Of a DNA stretch of 64,000 nucleotides, positions 22,023 through 32,880 are shown piece after piece. Each line of letters starts with the position of its first letter. The stretch's first letter is position 1. This stretch comes from Camellia lanceoleosa (Eukaryota > Streptophyta > Magnoliopsida > Ericales > Theaceae). The position numbers and the translations under genes were made by a program. The stretch covers positions 77,373,217 through 77,437,216 of the forward strand of contig CM045762.1 of assembly GCA_025200525.1 (NCBI GenBank), in the 5' to 3' direction. A model generated the notes under the pieces. It was not told where the DNA came from. It saw nothing but the letters and a program-made list of their open reading frames with translations, and ran no database searches.

Positions 22023-24232
22023 TAAATCTATTTGTATTCCCAAAACTATTTCAAACAAAATTTATCTCTATTTAAACTGCATCTATGTTGAAGTATGTAA
22101 TATATCATCATATTTTCAAATTAATCGAATTTTTTTGAATGAAACTTTACAAAGAAATGATTTGCAAATTCATATAAAAATTTAAATAAAATGAATTTGT
22201 ATTTCAAATTATTATATATTTTTTGAAAGTAGTGAAAAAAATGTGTTATATGTTTTAAGTGTATTTAGATTGATGGGATCTAAAAACGTATTTGTTTTTT
22301 TTTATATTTGTTAGTTGGTATCTTTTGGCAAAGGTTAAAAGTAGTTTTTATTTTTTATTTAAGTCCCATCACATTTATTTTTTTACATGTTAAAAAAAAA
22401 AAAAAAAAACAAACAAACAAACAACTTTCCAAAATAAGTATTGATTTTTAAAAATATTTTTTTAATAAATTTTATAGTTTTTTTTGTATATTTGTTACTA
22501 TGTAGTGATTTTTAATTTTTTTATTTATAAATTTATAATTTTTAAGTGTATTTAGATTGAGTGGATCAACTAGGATATTTAGCCTAGTACTTGTCTAACA
22601 CTATCCGGTATTGGATTCAACTCTTATGAAGAGAGTTTGATACATTTTATAGTGAGTGGTGTTATGTGATTGTTGGGCTTGGACAAAGAAGTTTGATACA
22701 TTTTACCATTATTAATGAGTCTAAAAAGTGAAAAATAATGATTAAACTGTTTAACAGGATTTTGTTAACAAGTATTTAAGAATGTTTGTTTTGCAGTTAG
22801 ACAAAAGTTACCTTTTTTTACATTTCTCTACATTTTTTATTTATTTTTTAGTTGACATTTTAATTTTGTTGACATTTTTTTTTAATTAATAAATTTGAAT
22901 CATATGAACAATACTTTTGAAAATCCATACAACAAAAAACTATAATTTATTTAACCACACAAGTTCAAAAAAAAAAAAAAAAAAATCTACATATTATCAA
23001 AGTTGCACCCAATAAATTTACAATTTATTTATAAAATTTTCAAGCTAATAATCCTTACAGGAATTTTAATTTTATAAATTTCACCAAATGAGCTCATTAT
23101 CTTGAACTATTACTTTGTCTATGTTACTAAAAAGAAAATTACTATTGCATGCATTTCTTTAATTTGGGGGAAAATATATTATGACATATCAAAATAGTAA
23201 CTCATAGCACATGTGGAAAATGACAAAAAAGTTTAGAAAAGAAAAGTAGATAAAAAAAATAAAGAAATATCAAAAAGGGTAATGTTGGTCTAACCATAAA
23301 ATGAGCATTTCTTAATACTATACATTCACTGTTTTTTCTTACAGGAGGCAATTAATACTCATTTAATGCCATTAACAAAGGCTTAAATAAAAATTCACTA
23401 AGAAATATTAAAAAGTATATTTAGAATAGGTGCATCTAAAAAATAAAAATTAAAATAAATACAAAAAAAGTTTTTTTGAAAAATACGAAAAAAGTTTACT
23501 AAACATAACAAAACACGAAAATCAAAAAATTTAAAAATTAGTTTTAAAAACTCAAAATCAAATAAATTTTTGATTTTCAAATTTCTAAAAATTATTTTCA
23601 AAATATGTAACCAAACAAATTTTCAAAATTTTATACTCTTTTTACAAAATTATCTTTCAAAACCAAACTAAATGCACCCAGTCTCTTTGTCTTAACTTAA
23701 TTCACCCACAACTGTAGAATTATGTAAAAATTTCAACATATGATCTAAGATGGTTGAGTGAATTGAGACAGAGACACACAGCATTTTTTACCAGTTAATA
23801 TTTAAACATGGATGTTGTGAGAGAATTTGAAATAATAGGACAAAATATGAACACATAGGATCTACTATGCTGTAGAGGCATTGGCAGACAATTATTCTAT
23901 ATGTGGGTCCTTTAGTTATAACTTTTTGGACAAACTACCAATAAGTTATAATAGTTAACTTAATTCCCGTCAAGTCTTATTGAAAGTAAATTTTGATAAA
24001 ATTGTCTTTAAAAATAATTTTTTTGTGACAATTTCTTACATACGTCACTAAAAATTAATAATTAATGATTTTTTTTGTCATGATTTTTATAAATTGTCGC
24101 TAAAACTTACAATTAGTGACTTTTTTTATGACAAATTTTTTCCATAGACCCTATTAGACAATAAATTCACTTATTAAGATCTACACGTAAGTACCTTAAC
24201 TTTTTTAACTTTGGAATCATGATTAAAACAAG
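22023..24232. other. Rest of TPS intron 2
   Basis: AT-rich sequence without exons. It includes two related GTGTATTTAGATTGA starts (22260, 22547), a poly-A run near 22392, and a MITE-like inverted repeat at about 23424-23682 (GGTGCATCTAAAAAAT with GGGTGCATTTAGTTTGG as reverse complement). A TTTTTGTGACAAT / ATTGTC pair recurs near 24020-24140. Confidence 0.5.
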
Positions 24233-24605
24233 ATGTTTTCAACAAATTCAAAGATGGAAGTGGGAGATTCATGGACAGCTTGAGAGAGGATGTGACAGGA
24301 CTAGTGAGTTTGTATGAGGCTACACACCTTAGAATGGATGGTGAAGATGACTTCGAAGAAGCCTATAGTTTCAGCACAAAACACCTAAACTCATCATTTG
24401 GGAAGATGGAAATTGAACTTGGTGAGCAAGTGAAACAGTCACTGGAAATCCCACTCCATTGGAGGATGCCAAGGTTAGAAGCAAGGAACTCTATTGATCT
24501 CTGTCTCATGGAGGATTCAAAGCCCTCTGTTTTGCTCAAGTTTGCTAAGTTGGATTACAATCTAGTGCAATCAGTACACCAGCAAGAAGTCCAAGAATTA
24601 TCAAA
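24233..24605 (+). CDS. TPS: TPS exon 3: end of N-domain
   Basis: After AAACAAG the codon completes as Asp and reads DVFNKFKDGSGRFMDSL .. LVSLYEATHLRMDGEDDFEE .. EIPLHWRMPRLEARNSIDL .. KLDYNLVQSVHQQEVQELSK. All are standard TPS landmarks, with an intact frame of 373 bp. In many enzymes ARWFI follows RLEAR; here it is ARNSI. Confidence 0.9.
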
Positions 24606-24891
24606 GTAAGCTTTACTCTGACACAAATGCTTACTTTGATGGATCAAAGATCGAGGATTATGATTAAGAAATTAATATACATAAACAGATATTTACAAAA
24701 TTTCTTTCCATTAGACACCAAGACAGTGAGTTTCAAGCATATTTACTAACCTTGCAGAAAACAGACAGCCAAGTGTGAGCCCAATAGTTTTGTAATTCAT
24801 TTTTGTGCAACCAGTGAAATTGATTTGTCAATGTAAAATGTTATTTAATTTAGTCCAAATATTAAAATATTTGAAGATTTTAATTCATTAG

Positions 24892-25105
24892 GTGGTGGAG
24901 AGACTTGGGTTTCAAAGAAAAGCTTGAGTTTTCAAGAGATCGTTTGATGGAGAATTATTTGTGGGCAATGGGAATTGTTTTCGAGTCGATTCTCCAAATC
25001 AGAAATGCCTCACTAAATTAAATGCATACTAATGACCATTGATGACATGTATGATATATACGGATCGCTAGATGAGCTTGAACATTTTACTGATGCAGTC
25101 AATCG
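24892..25105 (+). CDS. TPS: TPS exon 4: RxR and DDxxD, frame-broken
   Basis: It starts [20 protein letters not shown] (RDR = RxR motif) and ends [20 protein letters not shown] (DDMYD = DDxxD). Between them the frame must shift three times: about 2 bp missing near 24990, 2 bp near 25004 and 1 bp near 25028. Together these account for 214 instead of the usual 219 bp. The original frame hits TAA at 25019-25021. Confidence 0.85.
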
Positions 25106-25182
25106 GTATGATATAGAACAACAACAAAAATTGTTAATTTTTTTCATTAACTATATAAATCTCAAGCATTTTATGTATCTAG

Positions 25183-25321
25183 ATGGGACCTTAAGGCCAT
25201 GGAGGAGCTCCCAGAGTACATGAAGATATGTTACTTGGCTATGTTCAACTTTGGAAATGAAATTGCATATGATGTTCTCAAAAACCATGGCTTGGATGTT
25301 CTGTCCTACATAAAGGAACAG
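25183..25321 (+). CDS. TPS: TPS exon 5 (139 bp)
   Basis: Joined to exon 4 the split Arg codon gives [20 protein letters not shown], then [27 protein letters not shown]. The frame is intact, the length is exactly canonical for TPS exon 5, and the donor is GTAAAA. Confidence 0.9.
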
Positions 25322-26144
25322 GTAAAATTTTGAAGATGGATAGTTCTGTTATTTATGTTAATAATGCATCTGGTCTTTTTGTGCAATAATGATCACATGT
25401 AATTATTCGATGATTCCAGACTATAATTTAAATTTTGGTTCTCAATTATTCATGGTATGCCACATTGAAATGTGGGATTTTAGATCCCATTTTTATCAAC
25501 GCAGCTAACTATAATTGGTCGGCTGAGACCAAAATTTTCAGATAGTCATGGACAATCGAATTTTCCCCCTCAAAAACCGATTATTGTATTCAACTAATGA
25601 CAATCAACTGGATCAGATCAATTGGTTATTTATGTATACTTTTAACCGAAAGATCAGATGATCAATCTTTGTCAAAGATAAAGATTAAATAATTTTTTCT
25701 CTATCACTAGGCTATTTCCTAAGTTATGGAATTGACTAGTAAATCCTACTTTGTCATGCTGTAGTCCATATGGTCCTAAACTTTTTTCTTTTAAACTGTT
25801 TAGTCCTTTGAACGGGTTGTTTACTATTTTGCCATTGGTGTGGCTATTTGAATTTATGGGTGCGTGTTTAGTAATGGGAATAAATGTGTTTGTGGTTCAC
25901 GGTTCTATGAAAAGCGTACTAGAAGATTTTTGTATGGGAGTTTGTGTTATTGAGTAATGTTTGTAGGCCACGTTTCTATGAAGAGCGCGTACTAGAGGGT
26001 TTTTGTACAGGGTTTTGTGCTACCGAGTTATGTTTGTGTTACTGAGTTATGTGAGACTAGGACCACATGACAAACGTGACAAACTTTTCACATAACTAAA
26101 TGCCCACAACAACAACATTACTATACACGAACACAACATCCTTA

Positions 26145-26540
26145 GGCCCCGTTTGTTTTGGGAGATAGAATGGAGGGGATTAATAGTGAGAGGATTTAAT
26201 AATGAGGGGATTGTTAGTGAGGGGATTGTTAGTGATGAATTGTTAAATTATTTTTATATAAAATAATAAAACAAATAAAAAAATATAAAAAATTAAAAAT
26301 TATATTTTAAAAAAAAATTTCCAATATATAAAAAATAAAAAAAATAAAAAAATTTCTAATCTCCTCACTATTTTTCTAATACCATCTCTACCTCCTTCTT
26401 ACCAATCCCCTCTCCAAGGGTATTAGTAATACCAAGGGACTAATAGTCCCAAGACCTTCTCTCAAAACAAACAAGACTATTACTAATACCTTGGTATTAA
26501 CAATTCCAATACCCTCTCTTTCACCTAAAACAAACGGGGC
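26145..26540. mobile_element. Tourist-like (PIF/Harbinger) MITE, TSD TTA
   Basis: The termini GGCCCCGTTTGTTTTGGG and GCCCCGTTTGTTTTAGG (right end reverse complemented) form long inverted repeats including GAGGGGATT / AATCCCCTC. Flanks are TTA at 26142-26144 and TTA at 26541-26543. No coding capacity; 396 bp. Confidence 0.75.
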
Positions 26541-26736
26541 TTAACACAAAACAGAGGGAACATGACAACTTTAACATATTACAATAACAAACACCCATTG
26601 GTGTGGAAATGTGACCACGACCACTCACCCCATGATGTGTCTTTCAGAAAGACGTACTACCTAACAATATGAAGAACATGAATATGACGTTAATCAGAAA
26701 AACGAAAGACTTACGATTCACAGACATTTCTCACAT

Positions 26737-27437
26737 TTACGTTGCGGAAAACAGTCCACTACCACCTAGCTCTGCCGAATTCCCAGTTCCCAAGTCCGTC
26801 CGATGATCCGAACTAGAAACGTAATCGACCAGATCGGCAAAATTGTGTGACGGTAGCAAATTGTATACAACATTGGTGGACCGGTAACAAAATGGAAGCA
26901 TCATGAATGCATCCATCTGTAATAAGAAATGGGGTTAGTTAAATAGCAATCGCAATTGAATATGGAAAAATGGTCCGTGAACATGAAATGAGTACGAATG
27001 TGGTTCACTGTGTACGTATGTTTGCGGGGTCGTATAAGACGTGGACAACCGAGTTTTGGAATATTGAACTGTTACAGTACTGACTTGGATGCCGCGTCGT
27101 GAGACCATGTTGCACAACAACAAACGTCTGTGCACCACTGTGGCAAAATGTACGTATGTATTGAGCAACGAAAATGTTGATATGTACACAGAGTGCAATG
27201 CCTATGAATGGTTGTGGTTCACTCAACTGCCATATATATAAGCAATATAAGTTAGCAACAATAATGACAAGGGTCGGATGGGAGATCGTCTTGTATAGTT
27301 GTGAAACCAAGAAGTTGGGTGAAGACTGCAAAAGTCAAAATGTGAAACATACCTATGCAAAGCCAATGGTGTTCACGTTATACTCAGCAATGGTGGACTG
27401 TCCCATGAAACTGTTGGCCGCAAGACACAAACCCTAG
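26737..27437 (-). other. Coding-like stretch of unknown identity inside the intron-5 element
   Basis: On the minus strand three segments read like exons separated by plausible introns. 27437-27357 gives GLCLAANSFMGQSTIAEYNV NTIGFA before a GTATGT donor. 27226-27005 follows TATGGCAG and contains FIGIALCVHINIFVAQYIRT and further residues to RTQ. 26916-26737 follows TTATTACAG and contains MDAFMMLPFCYRSTNVVYNL, ending LGGSGLFSAT and a stop. I do not recognise the protein. It may be a captured gene fragment or chance. Confidence 0.25.
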
Positions 27438-27831
27438 AATGGCTTACACATACATCCCCCACAAGATATCACACCTACACCTGCCCTACCAAATGTGGGA
27501 TTACATATACCAAAATGAAAACATAACAGCCCATAATTGATGTGAGGGCATGTTTGTCCACCACATAACAATGTAATTCAAAAAAGGAGTTATCAGTAAG
27601 ATATCTCTACTATCATGGACTGCCCAATCTAACAAAATATTCGTGGGACTAAATGGAATACAATTTTGCCATATGGGACTTTCTGATAAATTCCCCTTAT
27701 TTATTTGCCACTATGGTGTTCTTTCTTCTATTAGGCCTAAGGATATGTGTTTTGAATTTTGATTATCCAATTTGATGTAATTATTATGATATTAAAGAAA
27801 AACAATGACAATTAATAATGTGAAATTGCAG

Positions 27832-28080
27832 TGGACAAATCTTTGTAGATCATATTTAGTAGAAGCAAGGTGGTTCTACAGCGGGTACACTCCAACATTG
27901 GATGAGTACTTGGACAATTCATGGACTTCTGTGGGTGGCCCTGCAGCAATAACCCATGCTTACCTGATGCTAGGGTTCCCCTTAACTCTAGATTCTCTTG
28001 ATGGATTGAAGATTAGTTCTGATACAATTTATTGGGCATCTCTCATTACCCGACTAAGCGATGATTTGGGCACTTCCAAG
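27832..28080 (+). CDS. TPS: TPS exon 6 (249 bp): first half of NSE/DTE motif
   Basis: After TTGCAG it reads WTNLCRSYLVEARWFYSGYT PTLDEYLDNSWTSVGGPA .. WASLITRLSDDLGTSK. The RLSDDLGTSK end supplies the second metal-binding site together with DE of exon 7. The frame is intact and the length canonical. Confidence 0.92.
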
Positions 28081-29149
28081 GTAATGTACACCCTATAATA
28101 CATGTGCAATTAACTCTCACAAAAGGGTTGTAATCAAATCTTTCAAATCTTTAAAGGCTTTTTTTTTCGTTGCTTATTTATTTTTATTTTTTTCTCTTTT
28201 TTGAAAAAAAGAAGAGATTTTTGAAGAATTTTTCTTAAAACGAATGACTTGTATAAAAAAAGAATTAAAAGTTCTTGAATTTTTAAAAATGATTTTCAAG
28301 ACAAAAATAAATATATTTTGTTACTGGAAAGTCCCATGAATTTTCTTGTAGACTAAAGTCACATGAATTTGAAAATGTACACTATGAGGTCCTTTCACTA
28401 TATTTCTAAAAGATTTCCAAACATGGATATGCTTTATTTGTGCACTATTATCTTATTAAACTTCTGTTAAATGTGTCATTCTTAAAATGTGACAATAGGA
28501 TGTCATTCTAATATGTGTCATTTTTAAAATATGATAATGGGACATCATTCTAATGTGTACATTATTGTCTTGTTAAACTCTTACCAAATGTGTAATTTTT
28601 CTTAAAATGTAATAAGAAAATTATTTTATTAAACTTTTGTCAAATGTGTGTGTGTGTGTGTCTTCTTCTTCTTCTTCTTCTTTTTTTTTTTTCAATGTGA
28701 CAAAAGGATATCATTCTAATACATGTATTATTGTGGATATGCTTTATTTGAAAGATTTTAATGCGAGATAATTAGACTTATAAGTTCATAAAAATATTTA
28801 TGGGATTAAATGGTCCATAAGTCATGAATATAGGATTATTATTAAATATGCTTCTTTTTTTTCAAAAAGATGATAACAAATATTTTTAAAAAAATAATAG
28901 AAAAAATAGAAAAAAAAAAACAAAAAACAACAACTACATGTCAAATTAGCCTACCCAAAATATTATTGTAAATTTGGGCCTCATTTGATGTAGCCCTTAA
29001 ATCATATTAATGCCACTTCTTATTTTATTTCTTACTACTAGTATCACATAAAATATGGATATCCAAATATGAACATTATAACATTACTGACTTGAGCATT
29101 GAAGATCATAGTTTTAAGCGGACTAACTACATTGTGTTGATTGTTGTAG

Positions 29150-29512
29150 GATGAGATTGAGCGAGGGGATGTGGCCAAATCCATACATTGTTGCATGATC
29201 AAGGAAGGAGTTTCAGAAGAAGAAGCACGAGATCGCATTAAGGCCCTAATAAGCTTTTCATGGAAGAAACTTAATGAGGCAACTGCTAAGATTAATCACC
29301 GTCATCACCCTGCTAGGTCCATAGTAACTATGTCATTAAACATGGCGAGATCACAAAGCATATTTCAGCATGGTGATGGGATTGGTACTTCAATTGGGAT
29401 CACAAAAGATCGCTTGACCTCTTTGATTGTCAAACCCATTCCAATTCCAATCCAACATGTAAATCACCAAGCAATGTTACAAGAACCCAATCTTTTACTA
29501 GTGGCCATGTAA
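29150..29512 (+). CDS. TPS: TPS exon 7: C-terminus
   Basis: After TTGTAG it reads DEIERGDVAKSIHCCMIKEG VSEEEARDRIK .. WKKLNEATAK .. ARSQSIFQHGDGIGTS .. ITKDRLTSLIVKPIPI. The frame is intact to TAA at 29510. The tail after KPIPI is about 20 residues longer than in most relatives, perhaps from loss of the original stop. Confidence 0.9.
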   Translation, partial: DEIERGDVAKSIHCCMIKEGVSEEEARDRIKALISFSWKKLNEATAKINHRHHPARSIVTMSLNMARSQSIFQHGDGIGTSIGITKDRLTSLIVKPIPIPIQHVNHQAMLQEPNLLLVAM

Positions 29513-29859
29513 TTTGTGAGATTAGTTAATTATGAACATATTGTATCATTGGCTATTTCAAGATTTTTCCAAAACTTGTGTGCATGGGAGATCAAAGACC
29601 ACAAGCTACTCTGCAAATTGCTTTTATCATATCGTTAGCATTACATTGGTTTACTAGAATTGGATGTTCACAATTCAAAAAATGATTTGTTTATTTATTA
29701 AATTAATCTGCTCTTCACGAATCAAATGGATCTACGATTTCAAAAATTTACTAATCAAACTAATTTGTGAAACCTTTACAACTAAACTAGAATCAAACAT
29801 TAGAAACAGTTTAGTTCTAGTTCAATTCCATAGTTACAAGTTAGAAAATTTATCATTGT
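29513..29859. other. 3' flank of the TPS pseudogene
   Basis: AT-rich sequence with no gene. Several AT-rich poly(A)-signal-like words are present; none is decisive. Confidence 0.4.
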
Positions 29860-30225
29860 CACTACAAGAAAATGGACTTTATAACACGGAAGCATTTGTG
29901 ACGGCATCACTTATCGTCACAAAAAGTGATTTTTTGCGACGGCACCACTTGCCGTCACCAATAAATGAGTTTTTACCGACGGCACCCCTTTCTGTTACAA
30001 AAAAGCCACTTTTTTTGCGACAGCAAAACTGTTGTCGCAAATAATGTGCATTTTTTGCGACAGTAACCTATGCTGTCACAAATAAAGTTGTTTTTTGCGA
30101 CGGCATGAACTGCAGTCGTAAATAAGAGAGTTTTTTGCGACGGTAACAGGTGTCGTCGGAAAAAAAAAAAAGAAAAAAAGAAACTGTTTTGATGAGACGG
30201 CATTGCCATTGCAAAAAATTAAAAT
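29860..30225 (+). mobile_element. CACTA/En-Spm 5'-end fragment
   Basis: It starts CACTACAAGAAAATGG and continues ..ACACGGAAGC.., exactly like the 5' end at 37078. Subterminal repeats of the form TTTTTGCGACGGC.. and ..GCCGTCGC follow in alternating orientation to about 30220. The matching 3' terminus (..TTGTAGTG) is not found before the next element, so it is truncated. Confidence 0.75.
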
Positions 30226-30524
30226 TTTTGTATTCTAAATTATCTATTAGAATGGGATCCTTTCTATCCAGATTTTGAATTAGAGGGTGTTGTTTGCGTC
30301 TATAGAGTTCATCATAAATCCTGTTTTGATGAACCAAATTCAAGTTTAAGATAAAAATTAGGGGATTTGGTCATAACCCCCTCACTATCTAATTTGTCTT
30401 TCAAAAGAACAAGAATTATATAAGTACTTTCAAAATCTCCTGATATTTTAAAACTTGTTTCTTTTACTATATTACCCTCATATCTATCAGCTCTTCTATT
30501 AAGCCATCTTCACTATGTATTTCA

Positions 30525-30750
30525 GAGTAAAATTTTACTCTGTATAAAAGTAAAATTTTACTCTGAATGAGAGTAAAATTTTACACTCTGAAACTAAAAG
30601 TAAAATTTTACTCTGTATAAAAGTAAAATTTTACTCTGAAAAATAAGTAAACTGTGAGACTTTGAAGCTAAAAGTAAAATTTTACTCTGATTCTGTCAAA
30701 TGAAAAAAACAGAGCAATAGAACCAGAGTAAAATTTTACTCTGGTTCTAT
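30525..30750. repeat. Array of AGTAAAATTTTACT palindromes
   Basis: The 14-18-bp perfect palindrome (AG)AGTAAAATTTTACT(CT) recurs about seven times in 220 bp. It is separated by short spacers such as CTGTATAAA, CTGAATGAG and CTGAAACTAAA. One copy (near 30580) has ACACT at its right end. Each can form a hairpin. It lies inside the MULE-type element. Confidence 0.85.
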
Positions 30751-31183
30751 CAAATGAAATTTGATGTTTACTCTGAAAAATCAATGCAACTTTGAGCTTT
30801 GAGTTTTGAATCAGGCCTATAATCCTTGAATCAATTGATGTTTACTCTGAAAAACATTGAATCAGGCCTATAATCTGAAAATTTCAGAGAAATCTCAATT
30901 TTTCATACCCCGGTTATTCAGATTTTTCAGATTTTTGAAACTTTGAGCTTTCAAAAATCTTGAGATTTTTCATACACACAGATTTTTTAGATTTTACTTT
31001 AAATCTTTGAGCTTTTGAGTTTGAATCAAATGATCGCCGAGACCGATCTATGCAATCATTCAAATCTCCGATCTTAAAGACTCAAAACACACATATATAT
31101 AGATATATCTATATATATATAGATTAGAGATCGGAATATGTAGATATATATATATATTCGAATTCAAATCTCAAAACACACAA

Positions 31184-31217
<34 letters not shown>

Positions 31218-31230
31218 CAGTGCGATTTGC

Positions 31231-31476
31231 AAGTTTTCCACAGCTCCGGCCATGAAGGAAACTAGGGTTAGAAGAGAGAGACGAGAGAGAAGATGAACAG
31301 TTGAAGGAGAGTTGAACGAGGAGAGTTGAGAAGATGCGGAGAGAGATCGTCGGAGCTTAGGAATGACGACCAGCAGCGACGGACGCATCGGAAGAAAAGT
31401 TCTCCACAGCTCCGGCCATGGAGGAAGCTAGGGTTAGAAGAGAGAGAGGAGAGAGAAGATGAACAGTTGAAGGAGA
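31231..31476 (+). repeat. Two-copy ~80-bp direct repeat in the MULE-type element
   Basis: CCACAGCTCCGGCCATG ... CTAGGGTTAGAAGAGAGAG ... AGATGAACAGTTGAAGGAGA occurs at 31231-31310 and 31397-31476. On the minus strand each could begin MAGAVEN, but neither continues as a recognisable protein. It may derive from a captured 5' leader. Confidence 0.7.
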
Positions 31477-31642
31477 TCTGTGAGGGTATAATAGTCTGAT
31501 AAAATATTTAAATAATAAATTTTGTACTTTATGTAAGACTTTATAATTGTGAGGGGGTTTAGAAAGTATAATTTTTTTCATAGTCCTTCTAACAATGAAA
31601 AGAAGGTAAAGAGGGTTTATAGCCAAATTTCCCATAAAAATT

Positions 31643-32311
31643 TTAAAAATTAATATTTTTTTAAATAAATTCAAATTTCAAATGAATTTTGATTTATCTT
31701 TAATTGAGTCCATTACGAGAAGAGGACAAATAATTTTATTTTTATATAGTTTAACGTGCATATAAGCTTAACGAATCAAATTCAAGTTTAAGATAGAAAT
31801 TTTAAAAATGACTATTTTTTTTTAAAGTAAATTCAAATTTTGTTTATTTACCAAACAAGTTCATCTCTAGCAAATTCCAATAAATTAGATACAACTGGAG
31901 CTTTAGTGATTTGGTTTATTTTATGACCCTTGAAAATATTTTGTGATGTCCATTTCATGAGTAGATCCATTTCCAATTTTGTCACATAGATCTTCCAAAA
32001 TTTTCATAATATCTATATTTCTCATAAAATATTTTTAAAAAATAGCAATTCAGGTGTAAATTTGAAAGGAGGAGGGGGGGAATTGAGATCAATGACAAAC
32101 TTTAATAATTAAAGTTATAATTTTTTATTTTATTTTATGAATCTATAATTAATTTGAGAAAGTATATTGATTTGTAATTTTCCAAATATTTCGAGGTTGT
32201 GCTTCCTTCAAGGTCTTAGGTTTGAAACCTTCTAGACGCACATAATTTTTTGACGTCAGTCTATATGAGGCTTTGTTTCTATTTTAATTGGGTTTCACTT
32301 ATTTTTTCTTC

Positions 32312-32312
<1 letters not shown>
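31643..32312. other. AT-rich spacer
   Basis: No gene is seen. It includes 31782-31850, a paralogue of the sequence that flanks the MULE-type element, and a G9-type run near 32072-32079. Confidence 0.5.
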
Positions 32313-32357
<45 letters not shown>

Positions 32358-32398
32358 TCTCTTTCTCTCTCTCCCTCTCATTCATCACTCTTTGTCTT

Positions 32399-32441
<43 letters not shown>

Positions 32442-32510
32442 TCACGTTGCTCACTCTCTCCCTCCCCTCTTCTCGATTTACCGATTTCCCTCTTGATGTA
32501 TTGATCTCTT

Positions 32511-32551
<41 letters not shown>

Positions 32552-32834
32552 CAATTGCTCATCTCTCATTTATTTTAATCACTTGTCGAAAGAGAAAAAA
32601 GTCAAAAAATGAAATATGCCTCTCTCTGTCTTTGTCTCTCGCTCATCTCTCTTCTCTCTCTCTCTTTATCTCTCATCTCTCTCTCTCTCTTTCTATGTCT
32701 CTCTCTGTCTCTTGTTCATCTCTTTTTATTATCTTTCTCTCTCTATCTCTCTCTCTTTGTCTATCACTCACTTATCTTGCTTCTCTCTCTTCTCTCTCTC
32801 TCATCACTTTTCTCTCTACCTCTCTCATCTCTCT

Positions 32835-32870
<36 letters not shown>

Positions 32871-32880
32871 ATCTTTCTTC
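32313..32880 (+). repeat. Long (CT)n-rich pyrimidine tract, ~570 bp
   Basis: Several pure (TC)n runs (32313-32346, 32411-32438, 32514-32547, 32839-32864) are joined by CT-rich sequence. Three overlapping Ser/Leu-rich frames and the mirror Arg/Glu frame arise from the repeat and are not genes. Confidence 0.9.

Larger units (their letters stand above)
25728..27696. mobile_element. MULE-like element in TPS intron 5
   Basis: The left end GGAATTGACTAGTAAATCC resembles the reverse complement of the right end GGGGAATTTATCAGAAAGTCCC (split as GGGGAATTTATCAG and AAAGTCCC). Both continue into words about GTCC..ATATGG..C and TTTAGTCC, as in the MULE elements at 30360 and 34152. No convincing 9-bp target duplication was found, so the ends are approximate. 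It contains a nested Tourist element and a coding-like stretch on the minus strand. Confidence 0.45.
17846..29512 (+). pseudogene. TPS: Terpene synthase (TPS-b/g type) pseudogene, seven exons
   Basis: The product would cyclise or ionise a prenyl diphosphate (probably GPP to a monoterpene) in plastids. Exons with GT..AG borders: 17846-18073, 18156-18405, 24233-24605, 24892-25105, 25183-25321, 27832-28080, 29150-29512. The lengths of exons 5 and 6 (139 and 249 bp) match the canonical class III TPS gene. Legible motifs: CRSANYHPSIWD near the N-terminus (the usual R-R-X8-W with the first Arg changed to Cys), the N-domain LYEA.., RDR (the RxR motif), DDMYD (the metal-binding DDxxD) and DDLGTSKDE (NSE/DTE). 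Exon 4 is 214 bp instead of 219 and needs three frame corrections; TAA at 25019 truncates it. About 605 codons if repaired. The N-terminal ~55 residues look like a transit peptide. Introns 2 (5.8 kb) and 5 (2.5 kb) are swollen by transposons. Assembly indels are the alternative to true decay. Confidence 0.9.
30360..31633. mobile_element. MULE-type element with 9-bp TSD ATAAAAATT
   Basis: The ends are AGGGGATTTGGTCATAACCC and, reverse complemented, GGGAAATTTGGCTATAAACC. A perfect 9-bp direct repeat ATAAAAATT flanks it (30351-30359, 31634-31642), the MULE signature. A related host sequence at about 31782-31850 (CAAGTTTAAGATAGAAATTT TAAAAAT, split here) shows the uninterrupted target. It contains a palindrome array, TA repeats and a duplicated GCTCCGGCCATG segment. 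No transposase is seen. Confidence 0.82.
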
